A DNA stretch of 64,000 bases from Thermanaeromonas toyohensis ToBE (GCF_900176005.1 NZ_LT838272.1:392501-456500), one strand, 5' to 3'. Shown: positions 1 to 10,702, counted from the stretch's first letter. Translations and numbers: made by a program. Notes: generated from the sequence alone by a model not told the origin.

Positions 1-972
<972 letters not shown>

Positions 973-1092
973 TAGCACACTATGCAGTTTTGAGGGAACA
1001 AGGCCAAGGATAGGTTACAAAGTGAAGAAGAGAAGGAGAGTTAAGAAGAAGATAGAGGGTATAGAAAAGAGGATATAAGGGAAGGAAGGCTT

Positions 1093-1209
<117 letters not shown>

Positions 1210-1228
1210 GCCTGCAATAAGAAAAGGG

Positions 1229-1250
1229 GCGCGTGAAGACGCGCTTTTTT
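1229..1250 (+). terminator. Intrinsic terminator of the rRNA operon
   Basis: A 6-bp GC-rich stem (gcgcgt / acgcgc) with a GAAG tetraloop is followed directly by six T residues, 20 nt after the 5S end. Confidence 0.9.
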
Positions 1251-1264
1251 ATTTCCATGAGAGA

Positions 1265-1897
1265 TCATGCCCTGATAATATTTAGGAAGTGATGTAGTAT
1301 CCTGGCAGTTAATCCCCAGATGATGCGGCCTTCAAATTCGTAAAATAATTCGGGCCAGCGGGCCTGCCGCCAGCGGTAGTTACGTCCGCGGGGTATTTTA
1401 TGAAAGGGGAAATCGTCGGGAGGCTGGGCCCGGATAGTTATCTCATGATATTCAGGGGAAAGCTTAAGGAGGAGCTCTAGCGGGGCAGTAAAAATCTCTT
1501 CTACCTCTTCCGGATTAGGTTTTAGGTTTTGGGGCTCCTTTAACAGGCCTACGAAAGGATGGATAATTTGCATAAAAGGAGTTATAAGGATATCTAGACC
1601 ACCCCAAGGTTCGAGGGTACCAGGGGAAACCCCTAGCTCTTCACAGGTTTCCCTTAAAGCTGCCTCTTCTTCATTAGCATCCTCCGGCTGGATATGCCCG
1701 CCGGGAAAACATATTTCTCCGGGTTGCGTTTTAAGGTGGCGGGAGCGGACTTCAAAAAGCAAAGAACATTTCCCATCTTCCTGCTGGATAAGGGGTAAAA
1801 ACACAGCGGAGTGTATATACTTATGAGTATCTAGAATGCGGGTTTTGTGCTGCTGGACTTTAGCCTTGAGCCCTAAAGTATTTAGGATAGTAGACAT
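1265..1897 (-). CDS. Nudix hydrolase, CoA pyrophosphatase (NudL) type
   Basis: This 210-aa protein should hydrolyse the pyrophosphate of CoA derivatives or a related nucleoside diphosphate compound. The Nudix box spans about residues 66-90: FPGG, then the catalytic R82-E83-x2-E86-E87 core and LGV. The stretch just before it (residues 46-66, ending PGEICFPGG) matches the extended signature of the CoA-diphosphatase subfamily. The ATG start has an AAAGGTGG SD about 12 nt upstream. It converges on the rRNA operon and stands alone. The substrate is inferred from subfamily resemblance only. Confidence 0.85.
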   Translation of the reverse strand: MSTILNTLGLKAKVQQHKTRILDTHKYIHSAVFLPLIQQEDGKCSLLFEVRSRHLKTQPGEICFPGGHIQPEDANEEEAALRETCEELGVSPGTLEPWGGLDILITPFMQIIHPFVGLLKEPQNLKPNPEEVEEIFTAPLELLLKLSPEYHEITIRAQPPDDFPFHKIPRGRNYRWRQARWPELFYEFEGRIIWGLTARILHHFLNIIRA

Positions 1898-2146
1898 AAG
1901 ACTAGATAACCACCTTTGCTAGAGAACCTTAGAAGACTACCATAAATTTTTGTAGATGTTTTCCAGAAGGTAGCCACCTTCTAAGAAAGGGATTCGCTTT
2001 TGCGGTAGTTTTTCCTCCTTAAAGGGAAATAGCGAAGAAGGGGAAGAAGTATCCATAAAAAAATTAATAGAGGAGGCAATTTATCTTCCGCTTGCAAAAA
2101 TGGGCTAAAATAGAGTAGGATAGGCCAAAATAATCCATAACAGGAT

Positions 2147-2175
2147 TTGCCTGAGCGCTTTTTAGGCGCTATAAA
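2147..2175 (+). promoter_or_regulatory. Promoter of the ctsR-mcsA-mcsB-clpC operon
   Basis: A sigma-A-type promoter: -35 TTGCCT (2147-2152), 17-nt spacer, -10 TATAAA (2170-2175). The predicted start point near 2182 falls just before the CtsR boxes. It is the main content of the 333-nt gap between the Nudix gene and ctsR. Confidence 0.7.
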
Positions 2176-2186
2176 AAGAATAAGAA

Positions 2187-2221
2187 GGTCAAATAAAATC
2201 AAAAGGTAAGAGTTAGTCAAA
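2187..2221 (+). promoter_or_regulatory. CtsR operator (tandem heptad boxes)
   Basis: CtsR binds direct heptads of the form (A/G)GTCAAA separated by 3 nt. Here GGTCAAA (2187-2193), TAA, AATCAAA (2197-2203) make a near-consensus box. A second, weaker pair follows: GGTAAGA (2205-2211), 3 nt, AGTCAAA (2215-2221). They lie between the predicted transcription start and the ctsR start codon, where CtsR would block its own operon and be relieved by heat. Confidence 0.75.
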
Positions 2222-2230
2222 GGTGGTGCT

Positions 2231-2704
2231 ATGGAAGGGAAGACTTTAGCTGACCGGATTGAGGAATACTTGAAATGGCTCCTTAGTTCTAATCCAGAAG
2301 GAGTAATTGAAGTCCAGCGGCAGGAGCTAGCCAGGGTCTTTGCCTGTGTCCCTTCGCAGATAACCTACGTCCTAGGTACTAGATTTACTGTGGAACGTGG
2401 GTATCTAGTGGAAAGCCGGCGGGGTGGGGGCGGCTATGTGCGTATTATACGTTTACCTTTAAGGGATCGCCAGCGTTTTCAAGAATGGGTGGAGAGTGTA
2501 ATAGGTGAATATGTTTCCCAGGAGGCGGGCGAAGCTATTCTAGCCCGGCTTTGCCAGGAGGGGCTCCTGTCAGAGAGAGAAAAAATACTTCTTAAGTCTG
2601 TTATTCACCGCCAGGCCCTACCCCTTGAGCTTCCCGAAAGGGACCGGGTGCGCGCGGCCATCTTGAGATCAGTACTTTTAACCCTGCTGCGAGAAGACCT
2701 TTAG
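2231..2704 (+). CDS. ctsR: Transcriptional regulator CtsR
   Basis: Repressor of class III heat-shock (clp) genes in Gram-positive bacteria. The 157-aa length is typical. An N-terminal winged helix-turn-helix covers about residues 1-75 and includes the glycine-rich wing (RRGGGGYVRI, about residue 58), which in the family makes the DNA contact and senses heat. The C-terminal part is the dimerisation domain and the target of McsB phosphorylation. The ATG follows an AGGTGG SD. It is first in ctsR-mcsA-mcsB-clpC and is preceded by CtsR boxes, so autoregulation is expected. Confidence 0.96.
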   Translation: MEGKTLADRIEEYLKWLLSSNPEGVIEVQRQELARVFACVPSQITYVLGTRFTVERGYLVESRRGGGGYVRIIRLPLRDRQRFQEWVESVIGEYVSQEAGEAILARLCQEGLLSEREKILLKSVIHRQALPLELPERDRVRAAILRSVLLTLLREDL

Positions 2705-2731
2705 TAGTGAAAATAAGGAGGATAATTACCA

Positions 2732-3238
2732 ATGCTATGCGAGCGCTGCCAGCAGAACCCGGCCAGCGTCCATGTTACCCAAATTATAAATAACCAAAAG
2801 ACTGAACTCCATCTGTGTCAAGAATGCGCCCGAGAGCTTGAACCCCAGTGGCACTGGGATTTCTCTTTACCTAAGTTCTTGGCCAGCCTATTGAACTATG
2901 AGCCTAGCCTGGGGTTAAGCCTAGAACAGGGGAGCTCCCGTTGCGGAGAGTGCGGGCTTACCTTTTCCCAATTCCAGCAGACAGGGCGCCTGGGCTGTCC
3001 CGAGTGCTACCGCTATTTTGCCAAACGGCTGGATCCTTTAATTAGGCGGCTTCACGGAAGCAACCATCACCGGGGGAAAGTACCTCGGCGAGCAGGGGGA
3101 AATTTACGGGTAATGCGGGAGATAGAAAGGCTTAGACTCGAACTACAGGAGCTAGTGGCGCGGGAAGAATTCGAAAAGGCTGCTCAAATCCGTGACCGCA
3201 TCCGTGAGCTAGAGGCTAAGCTGGAAAGGCAGGGATAA
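2732..3238 (+). CDS. mcsA: McsA, zinc-finger activator of protein arginine kinase
   Basis: This 168-aa partner of McsB carries four CxxC pairs that bind zinc: C3/C6, C29/C32, then CGEC and CPEC in the middle third. A C-terminal UVR motif (about residues 130-165, EEFEKAAQIRDRIREL) resembles the ClpC/UvrB interaction segment. In the family McsA activates McsB and helps deliver arginine-phosphorylated proteins to ClpCP. SD AAGGAGG precedes the ATG, and the stop codon is 2 nt before mcsB, so coupling is likely. Confidence 0.94.
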   Translation: MLCERCQQNPASVHVTQIINNQKTELHLCQECARELEPQWHWDFSLPKFLASLLNYEPSLGLSLEQGSSRCGECGLTFSQFQQTGRLGCPECYRYFAKRLDPLIRRLHGSNHHRGKVPRRAGGNLRVMREIERLRLELQELVAREEFEKAAQIRDRIRELEAKLERQG

Positions 3239-3240
3239 GT

Positions 3241-4302
3241 ATGGGTATCCGTTTAGAGCATTTGAGCAAGTGGATGGAAGGTTCCGGACCCCATGCTGAC
3301 ATAATCATATCCAGCCGCATACGCCTGGCTCGCAATTTAAAAGGGATGCCCTTTCCCCATCTTATGGATTCCCGCCAGGAGGGCCGGGTGGTGCAGCTTG
3401 TAGGCCGCGCCATTCAAAGCCCTACAGTAGAGAAAACTTCAGGCCAGTTGTACTTGCAGCGCCTCCGGGAATTGACCCCCCTAGAGCGGCAGATACTAGT
3501 AGAAAAACATCTTATAAGCCCCCAATTGGCAGGGGATAACGGGGAAAAGGCAGTGGTCTTAAGGGAAGATGAAGCTATAAGTATTATGGTCAATGAAGAG
3601 GATCATCTACGCCTCCAGTGTCTGTTACCTGCCCTTATGCTTCATGAGGGTTGGCGTATGGCCACGAGCTTAGATGATGCCCTGGAGGAAGAGTTAGATT
3701 ATGCCTTTGATCAGGAACGGGGGTACCTTACCGCGTGCCCTACCAATGTAGGTACGGGTTTAAGGGCGTCAGTGATGGTCCATTTACCGGCCTTGGTGAT
3801 AAGCAAACAGGCTGGTCAAGTGTTATCTGCTCTAACTAAAGTGGGGTTAGCTGTGCGTGGCCTTTATGGGGAAGGCACAGAGGCGGCAGGGAACCTCTTC
3901 CAGATTTCTAATCAGATCACCTTAGGCCGGACAGAAGAAGAGCTCATTAACAACCTTTCTGCTGTAGCTGTTCAATTGGCTGATCAGGAGCGGGCAGCAA
4001 GAGAGCATCTTTATAAAAAGAGCCGCTGGCAGCTAGAAGATCGGGTGGGCAGGGCTTATGGAATACTTGCCCACGCCAGGATCTTGAATAGCCAAGAGGC
4101 CTTAAAACTCCTTTCCGATGTCAGGCTGGGGGTAGAAATGAAGATAATACGAGGGGTAGACCAACGAGTAATAAATCAACTTATGTTCATGATCCAGCCG
4201 GCTTTTCTGCAATACCTAGCTGGAAGGGAGATGCCCCCTCACGAACGCGATGTCCAGAGGGCTAATCTTATCCGGGAACGCCTGCAGGGTAGGTCATCTT
4301 AA
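3241..4302 (+). CDS. mcsB: Protein arginine kinase McsB
   Basis: Phosphagen-kinase-fold enzyme that phosphorylates arginines on CtsR and on misfolded proteins, marking them for ClpC-ClpP degradation. At 353 aa it is full length. It shows the N-terminal nucleotide-site motif SSRIRLARN (residues 24-32), the catalytic cysteine loop CPTNVGTGLRASVMVHLP (166-183) and the late GVDQRVINQL region. It starts 2 nt after mcsA. The pArg-receptor and ATP loops look intact. A 9-bp hairpin lies between it and clpC. Confidence 0.95.
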   Translation: MGIRLEHLSKWMEGSGPHADIIISSRIRLARNLKGMPFPHLMDSRQEGRVVQLVGRAIQSPTVEKTSGQLYLQRLRELTPLERQILVEKHLISPQLAGDNGEKAVVLREDEAISIMVNEEDHLRLQCLLPALMLHEGWRMATSLDDALEEELDYAFDQERGYLTACPTNVGTGLRASVMVHLPALVISKQAGQVLSALTKVGLAVRGLYGEGTEAAGNLFQISNQITLGRTEEELINNLSAVAVQLADQERAAREHLYKKSRWQLEDRVGRAYGILAHARILNSQEALKLLSDVRLGVEMKIIRGVDQRVINQLMFMIQPAFLQYLAGREMPPHERDVQRANLIRERLQGRSS

Positions 4303-4314
4303 TTCGAGGTACCT

Positions 4315-4337
4315 TGTTGGATATTCCTTATCCAGCA
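4315..4337 (+). terminator. Hairpin between mcsB and clpC (possible attenuator)
   Basis: A 9-bp stem (TGTTGGATA region pairing with TATCCAGCA, one G-U) with a 5-nt loop, followed 8 nt later by a run of T. The T-run is separated from the stem, so read-through to clpC is expected; it may only reduce transcription. Confidence 0.4.
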
Positions 4338-4437
4338 GGGCAAGTTTTTCGGTTATAAAATTTATTATAGAAAAGCCAGTTTTTACCTTAGAAATTATTT
4401 ACCTTAGAATATTGTTAGAAAGGAGGAAAATAATTTT

Positions 4438-6966
4438 ATGGGTTTACGTTTTACAGAAAGAGCGCACCGGGTTTTACGTTTAGCCCAGGAGGAAGCGCGG
4501 CATCTTAATCATCCCGCGGTGGGGACGGAACATCTTTTATTAGGCCTTTTGCGGGAAGGGGATAGTGTAGCAGCTAGGGCTTTGGCAAGCCTGGGTGTAA
4601 ATCTTAAGAGTGTACGGGAGGAGGTACGCAAAGCTGTACGACCAGGGGAGGGGGTACCTCCAGGGGAGCTGGGCCTTACCCCTAGAGCTAAGAGGGTCCT
4701 AGAGTTAGCCCAGGAAGAGGCTCGACGCCAAGGTGTAAACTATGTGGGTACGGAACATATACTTTTGGGGCTTATGGAAGAAGGAGAGGGTTTGGCCGCG
4801 CAAGTACTGGGCTCCTTAGGCCTTACTCCCGAAAAGGTGCGCGAGAGAATAATGGCCTTGTTAGGCGGTGCACAACAGCAGCCTGCAGCCCCCTTCGGTA
4901 TTCTCTTTGGTAATCTACCCTTTGGTATGGGGGGTATGGGTATCCCTGGGTTCCAGCCGGCGGGCGCTCCTATGGGAGCCAAAGCTACTCACCGTCCGGG
5001 GACCAATACCCCAGTTTTAGATCAGTTCAGCCGGGATTTAACAGCTTTGGCCCGGGAAGGCAAGCTAGACCCAGTTATTGGCCGGGAGAAAGAGATCGAA
5101 CGGGTTATCCAAATTTTAAGTCGGCGCACCAAAAATAATCCGGTACTCATCGGCGATCCAGGTGTGGGTAAGACCGCCATTGTGGAAGGTTTAGCCCAGC
5201 GCATTGAACAGAATCAGGTACCAGAGGTCTTAAGAGGTAAAAGGGTAGTAGCCCTAGATATGTCCGGTATGGTAGCCGGGACTAAATACAGGGGCGAGTT
5301 TGAAGAGCGCTTCCGGCGGGTCCTAGATGAGATCCGCGCCGCGGGCAATATAATTCTTTTTATTGATGAACTCCATACCCTCATCGGTGCTGGCGCGGCC
5401 GAAGGAGCCATAGATGCTGCTAACATCTTAAAGCCCGCCCTGGCCCGTGGCGAGCTCCAGACCATCGGGGCTACTACTATAGATGAATACCGTAAGCATA
5501 TTGAGAAGGATGCAGCCCTGGAGCGCCGCTTCCAACCCGTTATGGTTAGTGAACCTACAGTGGAAGAGACTATAGCTATTCTAAAGGGCCTGCGGGACCG
5601 TTATGAGGCCCATCACCGCGTCAAGATAACAGATGAAGCCTTAGAGGCAGCGGCTAAGTTATCTGACCGATATATTACGGATCGTTACTTGCCCGATAAA
5701 GCTATAGATCTTATTGATGAGGCTGCTTCGCGAGTCCGTCTGGCTATTTACACAGCACCTAAGGAAGTTAAAGAATTAGAGGCTCGGTTGGAAGAAGTGC
5801 AGAAAGAAAAAGAAGCAGCGGTACACGCTCAAGAGTTTGAGAAGGCAGCCCAGTTGCGGGATGAAGAGAGAAGGATTCGCGAGGAATTAGAGGCTAAGAA
5901 GAGTAAATGGGAAAAAGAAAAGGGGATGGAGAAGTCTACGGTTACAGCGGAAGATATAGCTTATATTGTCTCCAGCTGGACAGGTATTCCTGTAGCTAAG
6001 CTGGCCCAGGAAGAGACCGAACGGCTACTTCATCTGGAAGAAATTTTGCACCAGCGGGTCATAGGCCAAGATGAAGCGGTTCACGCTGTAGCGCGAGCTA
6101 TCCGCCGGGCGAGAGCTGGTCTTAAAGATCCTAAGCGACCTATAGGTTCCTTCATTTTCCTAGGGCCTACAGGGGTGGGTAAAACAGAACTAGCTCGAGC
6201 CCTAGCTGAAGCCCTTTTTGGGGACGAAGATGCCATGATCCGCCTTGATATGTCGGAGTATATGGAGAAGCATACGGTCTCCCGCTTGGTGGGTGCTCCT
6301 CCAGGTTACGTAGGATATGAAGAAGCTGGTCAGCTTACAGAAGCTGTACGCCGCAGGCCCTACAGCGTGGTTCTTTTTGATGAGATAGAGAAGGCTCATC
6401 CTGAGGTGTTTAATATTCTCCTTCAAGTTTTGGAAGATGGGCGTTTGACTGATGCTAAAGGTCGGACGGTAGACTTCCGTAACACAGTAATTATTATGAC
6501 CTCTAACGTAGGGGCTTCGACCATTAAGCGGGAAACCCTGGGCTTCAAAGCAAGCGCGGTAAAGGTAGGGGCGGAATCCTACGAAGAGATGAAGAAGCGG
6601 ATCATGGAAGAGCTACGCCGTACCTTCCGGCCGGAATTCCTTAACCGTATCGATGAACTAATCGTCTTCCATGCTTTGACTGTGGAGGATATAAAGAAGA
6701 TTGTAGACCTGATGCTTAAGCAGCTCAATGAGCGCCTTAAGGAGCATAACATTCAGGTAGAAGTCACGGAAGAAGCTAAGGATATCCTTGTGAAGGAGGG
6801 TTTTGACGAGGCTTATGGCGCCAGGCCCTTGCGACGGGCCATCCAGACTCTTATTGAAGACCAGCTTTCAGAAGATATGCTCCAAGGTAAGTTTGGGCCA
6901 GGCGATAGAGTCCAGGCCGTGGCTGAGAACGGTAAGATAGTGTTAAAGAAAGCCCCGGTAGCTTAA
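4438..6966 (+). CDS. clpC: ATP-dependent Clp protease ATP-binding subunit ClpC
   Basis: An 842-aa AAA+ unfoldase that feeds substrates, including arginine-phosphorylated ones, to ClpP. Order of domains: two Clp-N repeats (about 1-145), a Gly/Pro/Met-rich linker, AAA1 with Walker A GDPGVGKT (239-246), a UVR-containing coiled-coil M-domain (about 410-500, [13 protein letters not shown]), AAA2 with Walker A GPTGVGKT (576-583), and the C-terminal D2-small domain. The ATG follows AAGGAGG. It closes the ctsR operon; 135 nt separate it from mcsB, so an extra promoter is possible but none is clear. Confidence 0.97.
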   Translation: MGLRFTERAHRVLRLAQEEARHLNHPAVGTEHLLLGLLREGDSVAARALASLGVNLKSVREEVRKAVRPGEGVPPGELGLTPRAKRVLELAQEEARRQGVNYVGTEHILLGLMEEGEGLAAQVLGSLGLTPEKVRERIMALLGGAQQQPAAPFGILFGNLPFGMGGMGIPGFQPAGAPMGAKATHRPGTNTPVLDQFSRDLTALAREGKLDPVIGREKEIERVIQILSRRTKNNPVLIGDPGVGKTAIVEGLAQRIEQNQVPEVLRGKRVVALDMSGMVAGTKYRGEFEERFRRVLDEIRAAGNIILFIDELHTLIGAGAAEGAIDAANILKPALARGELQTIGATTIDEYRKHIEKDAALERRFQPVMVSEPTVEETIAILKGLRDRYEAHHRVKITDEALEAAAKLSDRYITDRYLPDKAIDLIDEAASRVRLAIYTAPKEVKELEARLEEVQKEKEAAVHAQEFEKAAQLRDEERRIREELEAKKSKWEKEKGMEKSTVTAEDIAYIVSSWTGIPVAKLAQEETERLLHLEEILHQRVIGQDEAVHAVARAIRRARAGLKDPKRPIGSFIFLGPTGVGKTELARALAEALFGDEDAMIRLDMSEYMEKHTVSRLVGAPPGYVGYEEAGQLTEAVRRRPYSVVLFDEIEKAHPEVFNILLQVLEDGRLTDAKGRTVDFRNTVIIMTSNVGASTIKRETLGFKASAVKVGAESYEEMKKRIMEELRRTFRPEFLNRIDELIVFHALTVEDIKKIVDLMLKQLNERLKEHNIQVEVTEEAKDILVKEGFDEAYGARPLRRAIQTLIEDQLSEDMLQGKFGPGDRVQAVAENGKIVLKKAPVA

Positions 6967-6997
6967 ATTGGACTAGGCCTTGTTAAGATGCTTAGTT

Positions 6998-7031
6998 GGG
7001 GAAGGTCGGGATAGCTTCCCGGCCTTTCCCC
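6998..7031 (+). terminator. Hairpin after clpC
   Basis: A 14-bp GC-rich stem (6998-7011 with 7017-7031, one bulged T) and a 5-nt loop lies 32 nt after the clpC stop. It is followed only by GTTTCC, so the T-tract is poor; it is probably still the operon's 3' end. Confidence 0.6.
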
Positions 7032-7118
7032 GTTTCCACTAACTTAAAAGTTTGGGCCAACCAAACTTAATTCCTTCCACCGTCGACAGGGAGGTAGTAA
7101 AGTGTTAAAATACTAAAC

Positions 7119-7688
7119 ATGAAAGTGTTAGGGATAGCTTCTAGTCCCCGGCGTAGAGGTAACTCGGAACTCCTTTTGGACGCTGCCTTACGCGGCGCTC
7201 AAGACCAGGGAACGGAAACCCAGAAGATAATCCTGGCAGAACTTAATATATGGCCTTGTCGAGGGTGTGAGACTTGCCGACAAGGGAATTGTATCCAGCA
7301 GGATGATATGGAGAAGCTTTACCCCCTGCTAAAAGAAAGCGATGCCTTAATTTTAGCCTCTCCCATTTATTTTTACGGCCTGCCAGCCCAAGCTAAGGCT
7401 ATGATTGATCGTTGCCAAGTTTTCTGGCATCGCAAGTATGATACAGGGAATGAGGGTAAGAGGGAAGTGGTGGCTAGGCGCGGGGCTTTGATAGCTGTAG
7501 GAGCTACCCGTGGTGCTAAATTGTTTGAAGGTGCTGTGCTGACCACTAAATATTTTTTTAAAGTTTTAGGGATAAGTTATTGGGGCGAGCTTCTTGTACG
7601 GGAAGTAGAAGGCTATCAGGAGATCCTAAAAAGGCCAGATGTTTTAGAGGCTGCCTATTCTTTGGGGAAGCAATTGACCCAGGGTTAA
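7119..7688 (+). CDS. Flavodoxin-fold FMN reductase / iron-sulfur flavoprotein family
   Basis: A 189-aa protein of the NADPH-dependent FMN reductase superfamily. The N-terminal FMN phosphate loop is SSPRRRGNSELL (residues 8-19). A compact cysteine group (CRGCETCRQGNC, about 47-58) matches the [4Fe-4S] motif of archaeal and clostridial iron-sulfur flavoproteins, and ASPIYFYGLPAQAK (about 79-92) is the second flavin loop. It probably shuttles electrons between ferredoxin-like donors and small acceptors; the partner is unknown. No good SD stands at the right distance from the ATG. It is a single-gene unit between clpC and a protein of unknown function. Confidence 0.82.
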   Translation: MKVLGIASSPRRRGNSELLLDAALRGAQDQGTETQKIILAELNIWPCRGCETCRQGNCIQQDDMEKLYPLLKESDALILASPIYFYGLPAQAKAMIDRCQVFWHRKYDTGNEGKREVVARRGALIAVGATRGAKLFEGAVLTTKYFFKVLGISYWGELLVREVEGYQEILKRPDVLEAAYSLGKQLTQG

Positions 7689-7740
7689 AAGCCTAGGTTA
7701 TGGCGAATGCTTCAAGAAAGAGAGGGAGATAGGAGGTTAA

Positions 7741-8328
7741 ATGTATATGGATAAGGTTAAGACGGCTTTAGAAATAGCCCTCGAGCGGGCTAAGGCTATA
7801 GAGGTAGATGAGGAGAAAATCTTAGAACTAGAAAATTTACCGCGGGGCAGGGTTTTAGGAGCCCAATTCCTAAGCAATAAAGATTTTAATCTAGAAGAGG
7901 AGTTACAGAAATTTAATGGAAAGGCTAAGGCACATGTAGTGAAAGGCGTAGAAGAAACCTTTTTGGGTAACCTCCGGTTGCCGCGGGACGGAAATTCTAT
8001 GGAGACCAACCGCCGGTGCATGGAGGGGCTTCTCCTTATTAAAAAGAATAAAGCTGCGCTTAAGCAAGTGTTTAAAGAAATAGAAATGCTTTTCCAGTAT
8101 TATGCTCGGGCCCTAGAGCAGGCTTATGTTAACTTAAAGGAAGAGTATGCAGCGCGGCTGGCGCAAGCTGGGCGTAGCTTGGGAAAACAAGTTGTTCCTT
8201 TACGCCTTCCCAATGTGGAGACTTTACCCGAATTCCAAGAAGAGTGGTTACGCTTCCGCGAACAGCTCTCTGCCCAATATGAAACCCTTTTAGAGGAAAA
8301 AAGGCAGTACATCCGTAGTATAAGCTGA
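7741..8328 (+). CDS. Conserved protein of unknown function
   Basis: I do not recognise a family for this 195-aa protein. It has a strong SD (AGGAGG) 4 nt before the ATG and coding-type sequence throughout. The sequence is charged and largely helical: residues 1-35 and about 95-195 look amphipathic or coiled-coil, and a central loop is rich in Gly/Asn/Pro. There is no signal peptide, membrane span or cysteine cluster. Its stop is 38 nt from the stop of the convergent BON-domain gene. Function cannot be assigned. Confidence 0.7.
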   Translation: MYMDKVKTALEIALERAKAIEVDEEKILELENLPRGRVLGAQFLSNKDFNLEEELQKFNGKAKAHVVKGVEETFLGNLRLPRDGNSMETNRRCMEGLLLIKKNKAALKQVFKEIEMLFQYYARALEQAYVNLKEEYAARLAQAGRSLGKQVVPLRLPNVETLPEFQEEWLRFREQLSAQYETLLEEKRQYIRSIS

Positions 8329-8366
8329 CCTACCTTAAAATTTTGTTGACCCCAGAGGTAGCCCCA

Positions 8367-8879
8367 CTAGCTATCTTCTTTATCGTTGCGCACCTGACTA
8401 TGAAAAATTTCTTCTAAGGTCTTAAGGGGTTTTTTCACTTTTACCTGGCTTATTACCCTTTTTACACCCCGGGCTTTAGCTGCAGCGCGGCGGGCAGCTT
8501 CTATTTCGTGAGGCTTAAGAGCCTCTCCTTTAAGGAGCACTGTTCCCCGGTGGCTTTTGCCCCCTATATGCTGGAGTTCTACCCCTGGGGCTTGAGCTAG
8601 CTCTTCAGCAACTTCGAATTCCACTTCGCTATCCGTTATAGGTCCATCGGTACTTATAGATATAGCATTATCTACCTTTTCCACGCCAGGTATATCCTGG
8701 GCTAGGTTAGTGGCCCGTTCTTTTTCTATTAAAGTGTCTACTATACCCTGAAGGCGGGCTTTCCCTTCTACCACTTCTACTTTAAGGCCGTAACCTTTAA
8801 GGTCTTTATCAGCTTTAAATGCACGTTGGAGTTCTTCTTGCACCTTTTTAAAGTTGTTTTTCTTTTTTCTACTTGACAT
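8367..8879 (-). CDS. BON-domain protein
   Basis: A protein of about 170 aa with two BON-like modules (about residues 12-80 and 85-150), each with the Gly-containing turn and the VxNxI/VKRVISQV-type strand. BON domains bind phospholipid or periplasmic surfaces in some proteins, but this one has no signal peptide or membrane span, so it is probably cytoplasmic with a basic N-terminus (SSRKKKNNFKK). I chose the ATG at 8879 because AAGGTGAG lies 9 nt upstream; the TTG at 8888 abuts the SD. Role unknown. Confidence 0.75.
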   Translation of the reverse strand: MSSRKKKNNFKKVQEELQRAFKADKDLKGYGLKVEVVEGKARLQGIVDTLIEKERATNLAQDIPGVEKVDNAISISTDGPITDSEVEFEVAEELAQAPGVELQHIGGKSHRGTVLLKGEALKPHEIEAARRAAAKARGVKRVISQVKVKKPLKTLEEIFHSQVRNDKEDS

Positions 8880-9010
8880 GTGACCCAACTCACCTTAAGC
8901 TATTTGATAAGCCCTTTTTATTATTCTCCATAGGCCCTCTTTTTAGCAGGAAAATTTATAGGGATGGCGAATATAGTTATATCTAATCGTTATATAAAAA
9001 GTGTATACCA

Positions 9011-9105
9011 ATACCCCGGGGGTGCCCGGAAGGGCTGAGAAGTGCTACTTTGGCACTAACCCTTGGAACCTGATTCTGGGTAATACCAGCGGAGGGAAGT
9101 GGGGT
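9011..9105 (+). promoter_or_regulatory. TPP riboswitch (THI element)
   Basis: The conserved THI-box blocks are in order: 'ggtgcccg', 'gggctgaga', 'acccttggaacctgat', then 'taataccagcggagggaag'. The aptamer sits upstream of thiC and is followed by a terminator hairpin, so thiamine pyrophosphate should switch thiC off by premature termination. Most of the 337-nt gap between the BON gene and thiC is this leader. Confidence 0.95.
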
Positions 9106-9117
9106 TTTAAAGTTTTT

Positions 9118-9148
9118 AAAGTCACCTATTTCCCGGGGTGACTTTTTT
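9118..9148 (+). terminator. Riboswitch-controlled terminator before thiC
   Basis: The stem AAAGTCACC / GGTGACTTT (9118-9126 with 9137-9145) runs into a T-rich tract. It lies between the TPP aptamer and the thiC SD, as an expression platform should. Confidence 0.85.
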
Positions 9149-9216
9149 AATAACTTGTTAGAGGAAGGGCTTAAATTTTATTTATACTTAAGGCTTATAA
9201 AGGAGTGGTATACCAT

Positions 9217-10515
9217 ATGACACAGCTAGAAGCGGCTAAACAAGGAAAGATAACGCGGGAAATGGAAAAGGTGGCGGCTAAAGAAGGTATAGATGTAGAA
9301 ATCTTACGGCAGCGCGTGGCTGAAGGTAAAGTAGTTATACCAGCCAATAAAAACCATACCAACCTGGATCCGTGCGGTATCGGCTTGGGCTTAAGGACCA
9401 AAGTTAATGCCAATATAGGGACTTCTACAGCTTACCCGGACATAGAACAAGAACTAAAAAAATTAGAGGCAGCTTTAGAAGCAGGTGCTGACGCAGTTAT
9501 GGATCTTAGTACCGGTGGGGATATTGACGCCTGTCGCAGGGAGGTTTTGGCCCGCTCCCCGGTAGCTGTAGGAACTGTCCCTATCTATCAGGTTACGGTA
9601 GAGGCTCAAAAGCGTTATGGTAGTATGGTAGAGTTCACCGCTGATGACTTATTCCGGGTGATTGAGCTTCAGGCTGCTGATGGGGTAGATTTTATCACTG
9701 TGCATTGCGGTGTAACCTTAGAAACGGTGGAAAGGCTAAAAAGGGAAGGACGGCTTACCGATATAGTAAGCCGTGGGGGCTCTTTCCTCGTAGGATGGAT
9801 GCTCCATCATAGGGAAGAGAATCCCCTTTACGCCCAGTATGATCGCCTTTTGGAGATAGCCCGGCGGTACGATGTTACTTTAAGCTTGGGTGATGGCCTG
9901 CGGCCTGGTTGTTTGGCCGACGCCACAGATAGAGCGCAGATACAGGAATTGCTCATCTTAGGTGAATTAGTAGACAGAGCCAGGGAAGCTGGAGTGCAGG
10001 CCATGGTGGAAGGGCCCGGGCATGTGCCTCTAAACCAGATCGAGGCTAATATACTTTTACAGAAGCGCCTTTGCCACGGAGCTCCCTTCTATGTATTAGG
10101 TCCTATTGTAACGGATGTTGCTCCCGGATATGACCATATTACTGCGGCCATTGGAGGAGCAATAGCTGCTGCGGCTGGTGCTGACTTTATTTGCTATGTT
10201 ACGCCTTCCGAACATTTGGGCCTTCCTACAGCAGAAGATGTGCGGGAGGGGGTTATTGCGGCCCGCATTGCTGGACATGCGGCTGATCTGGTAAAAGGGA
10301 TCCCGGGGGCTTGGGAATGGGATAGGGCTATGGCCCAAGCTCGTAAAGCTCTAGACTGGGAAAAACAAATATCTTTGGCCTTAGATCCTGTTAAAGCTAG
10401 GCATTACAGATCCAAACGGAACGTAGAAACAGCCGAAGCCTGTTCCATGTGTGGCGATTTTTGCGCCATGCGTATTGTAGGGGAGTATTTAGGTAAAACT
10501 ATGGAACGTTGTTAA
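9217..10515 (+). CDS. thiC: Phosphomethylpyrimidine synthase ThiC
   Basis: Radical SAM enzyme that rearranges aminoimidazole ribotide to hydroxymethylpyrimidine phosphate for thiamine. The 432-aa length fits the family. The C-terminal cluster motif CSMCGDFC (CX2CX4C) binds the [4Fe-4S] cluster, and conserved blocks such as NIGTS, STGGDI, EGPGHVP and [14 protein letters not shown] are present. I chose ATG 9217: the AAAGGAG SD (9199-9205) is 11 nt upstream, while the GTG at 9205 overlaps that SD. A TPP riboswitch precedes it. No other thiamine gene is adjacent. Confidence 0.97.
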   Translation: MTQLEAAKQGKITREMEKVAAKEGIDVEILRQRVAEGKVVIPANKNHTNLDPCGIGLGLRTKVNANIGTSTAYPDIEQELKKLEAALEAGADAVMDLSTGGDIDACRREVLARSPVAVGTVPIYQVTVEAQKRYGSMVEFTADDLFRVIELQAADGVDFITVHCGVTLETVERLKREGRLTDIVSRGGSFLVGWMLHHREENPLYAQYDRLLEIARRYDVTLSLGDGLRPGCLADATDRAQIQELLILGELVDRAREAGVQAMVEGPGHVPLNQIEANILLQKRLCHGAPFYVLGPIVTDVAPGYDHITAAIGGAIAAAAGADFICYVTPSEHLGLPTAEDVREGVIAARIAGHAADLVKGIPGAWEWDRAMAQARKALDWEKQISLALDPVKARHYRSKRNVETAEACSMCGDFCAMRIVGEYLGKTMERC

Positions 10516-10520
10516 CTTAC

Positions 10521-10604
10521 AGTCGGCCACTGGAGCTTAGATGTTTCTTTTTTAAGCATAGTGTTACTTTGTGCCAGCATACGGGCTGGAGTATGGGGCT
10601 GACT
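10521..10604 (+). other. Structured intergenic stretch between thiC and the methyltransferase gene
   Basis: AGTCGGCC (10521-10528) can pair with GGGCTGACT (10597-10604, one G-U). An inner CAGC/GCTG stem-loop and a T6 run lie between. No match to a riboswitch class I know; no T-run follows the outer stem. It may be a processing or termination structure after thiC. Confidence 0.25.
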
Positions 10605-10702
10605 AAGCTTTTCGTTAGTAAAAACTTAAGGATAGCTTTAGGAGCAAAGCTCTGTAGTAAACTAAGAGACGGCGAGGCAAACTAAACGAACGGTGAGGTT
10701 TT

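Noticed and set aside
973-1092. Possible tRNA in the 23S-5S spacer
   Set aside because: The spacer is purine-rich with no cloverleaf, T-loop motif or CCA end.
1981-2220. A 79-codon hydrophobic reading frame on the minus strand beside ctsR
   Set aside because: TTG start with no SD, and it covers the ctsR promoter and CtsR boxes, which explain the region better.
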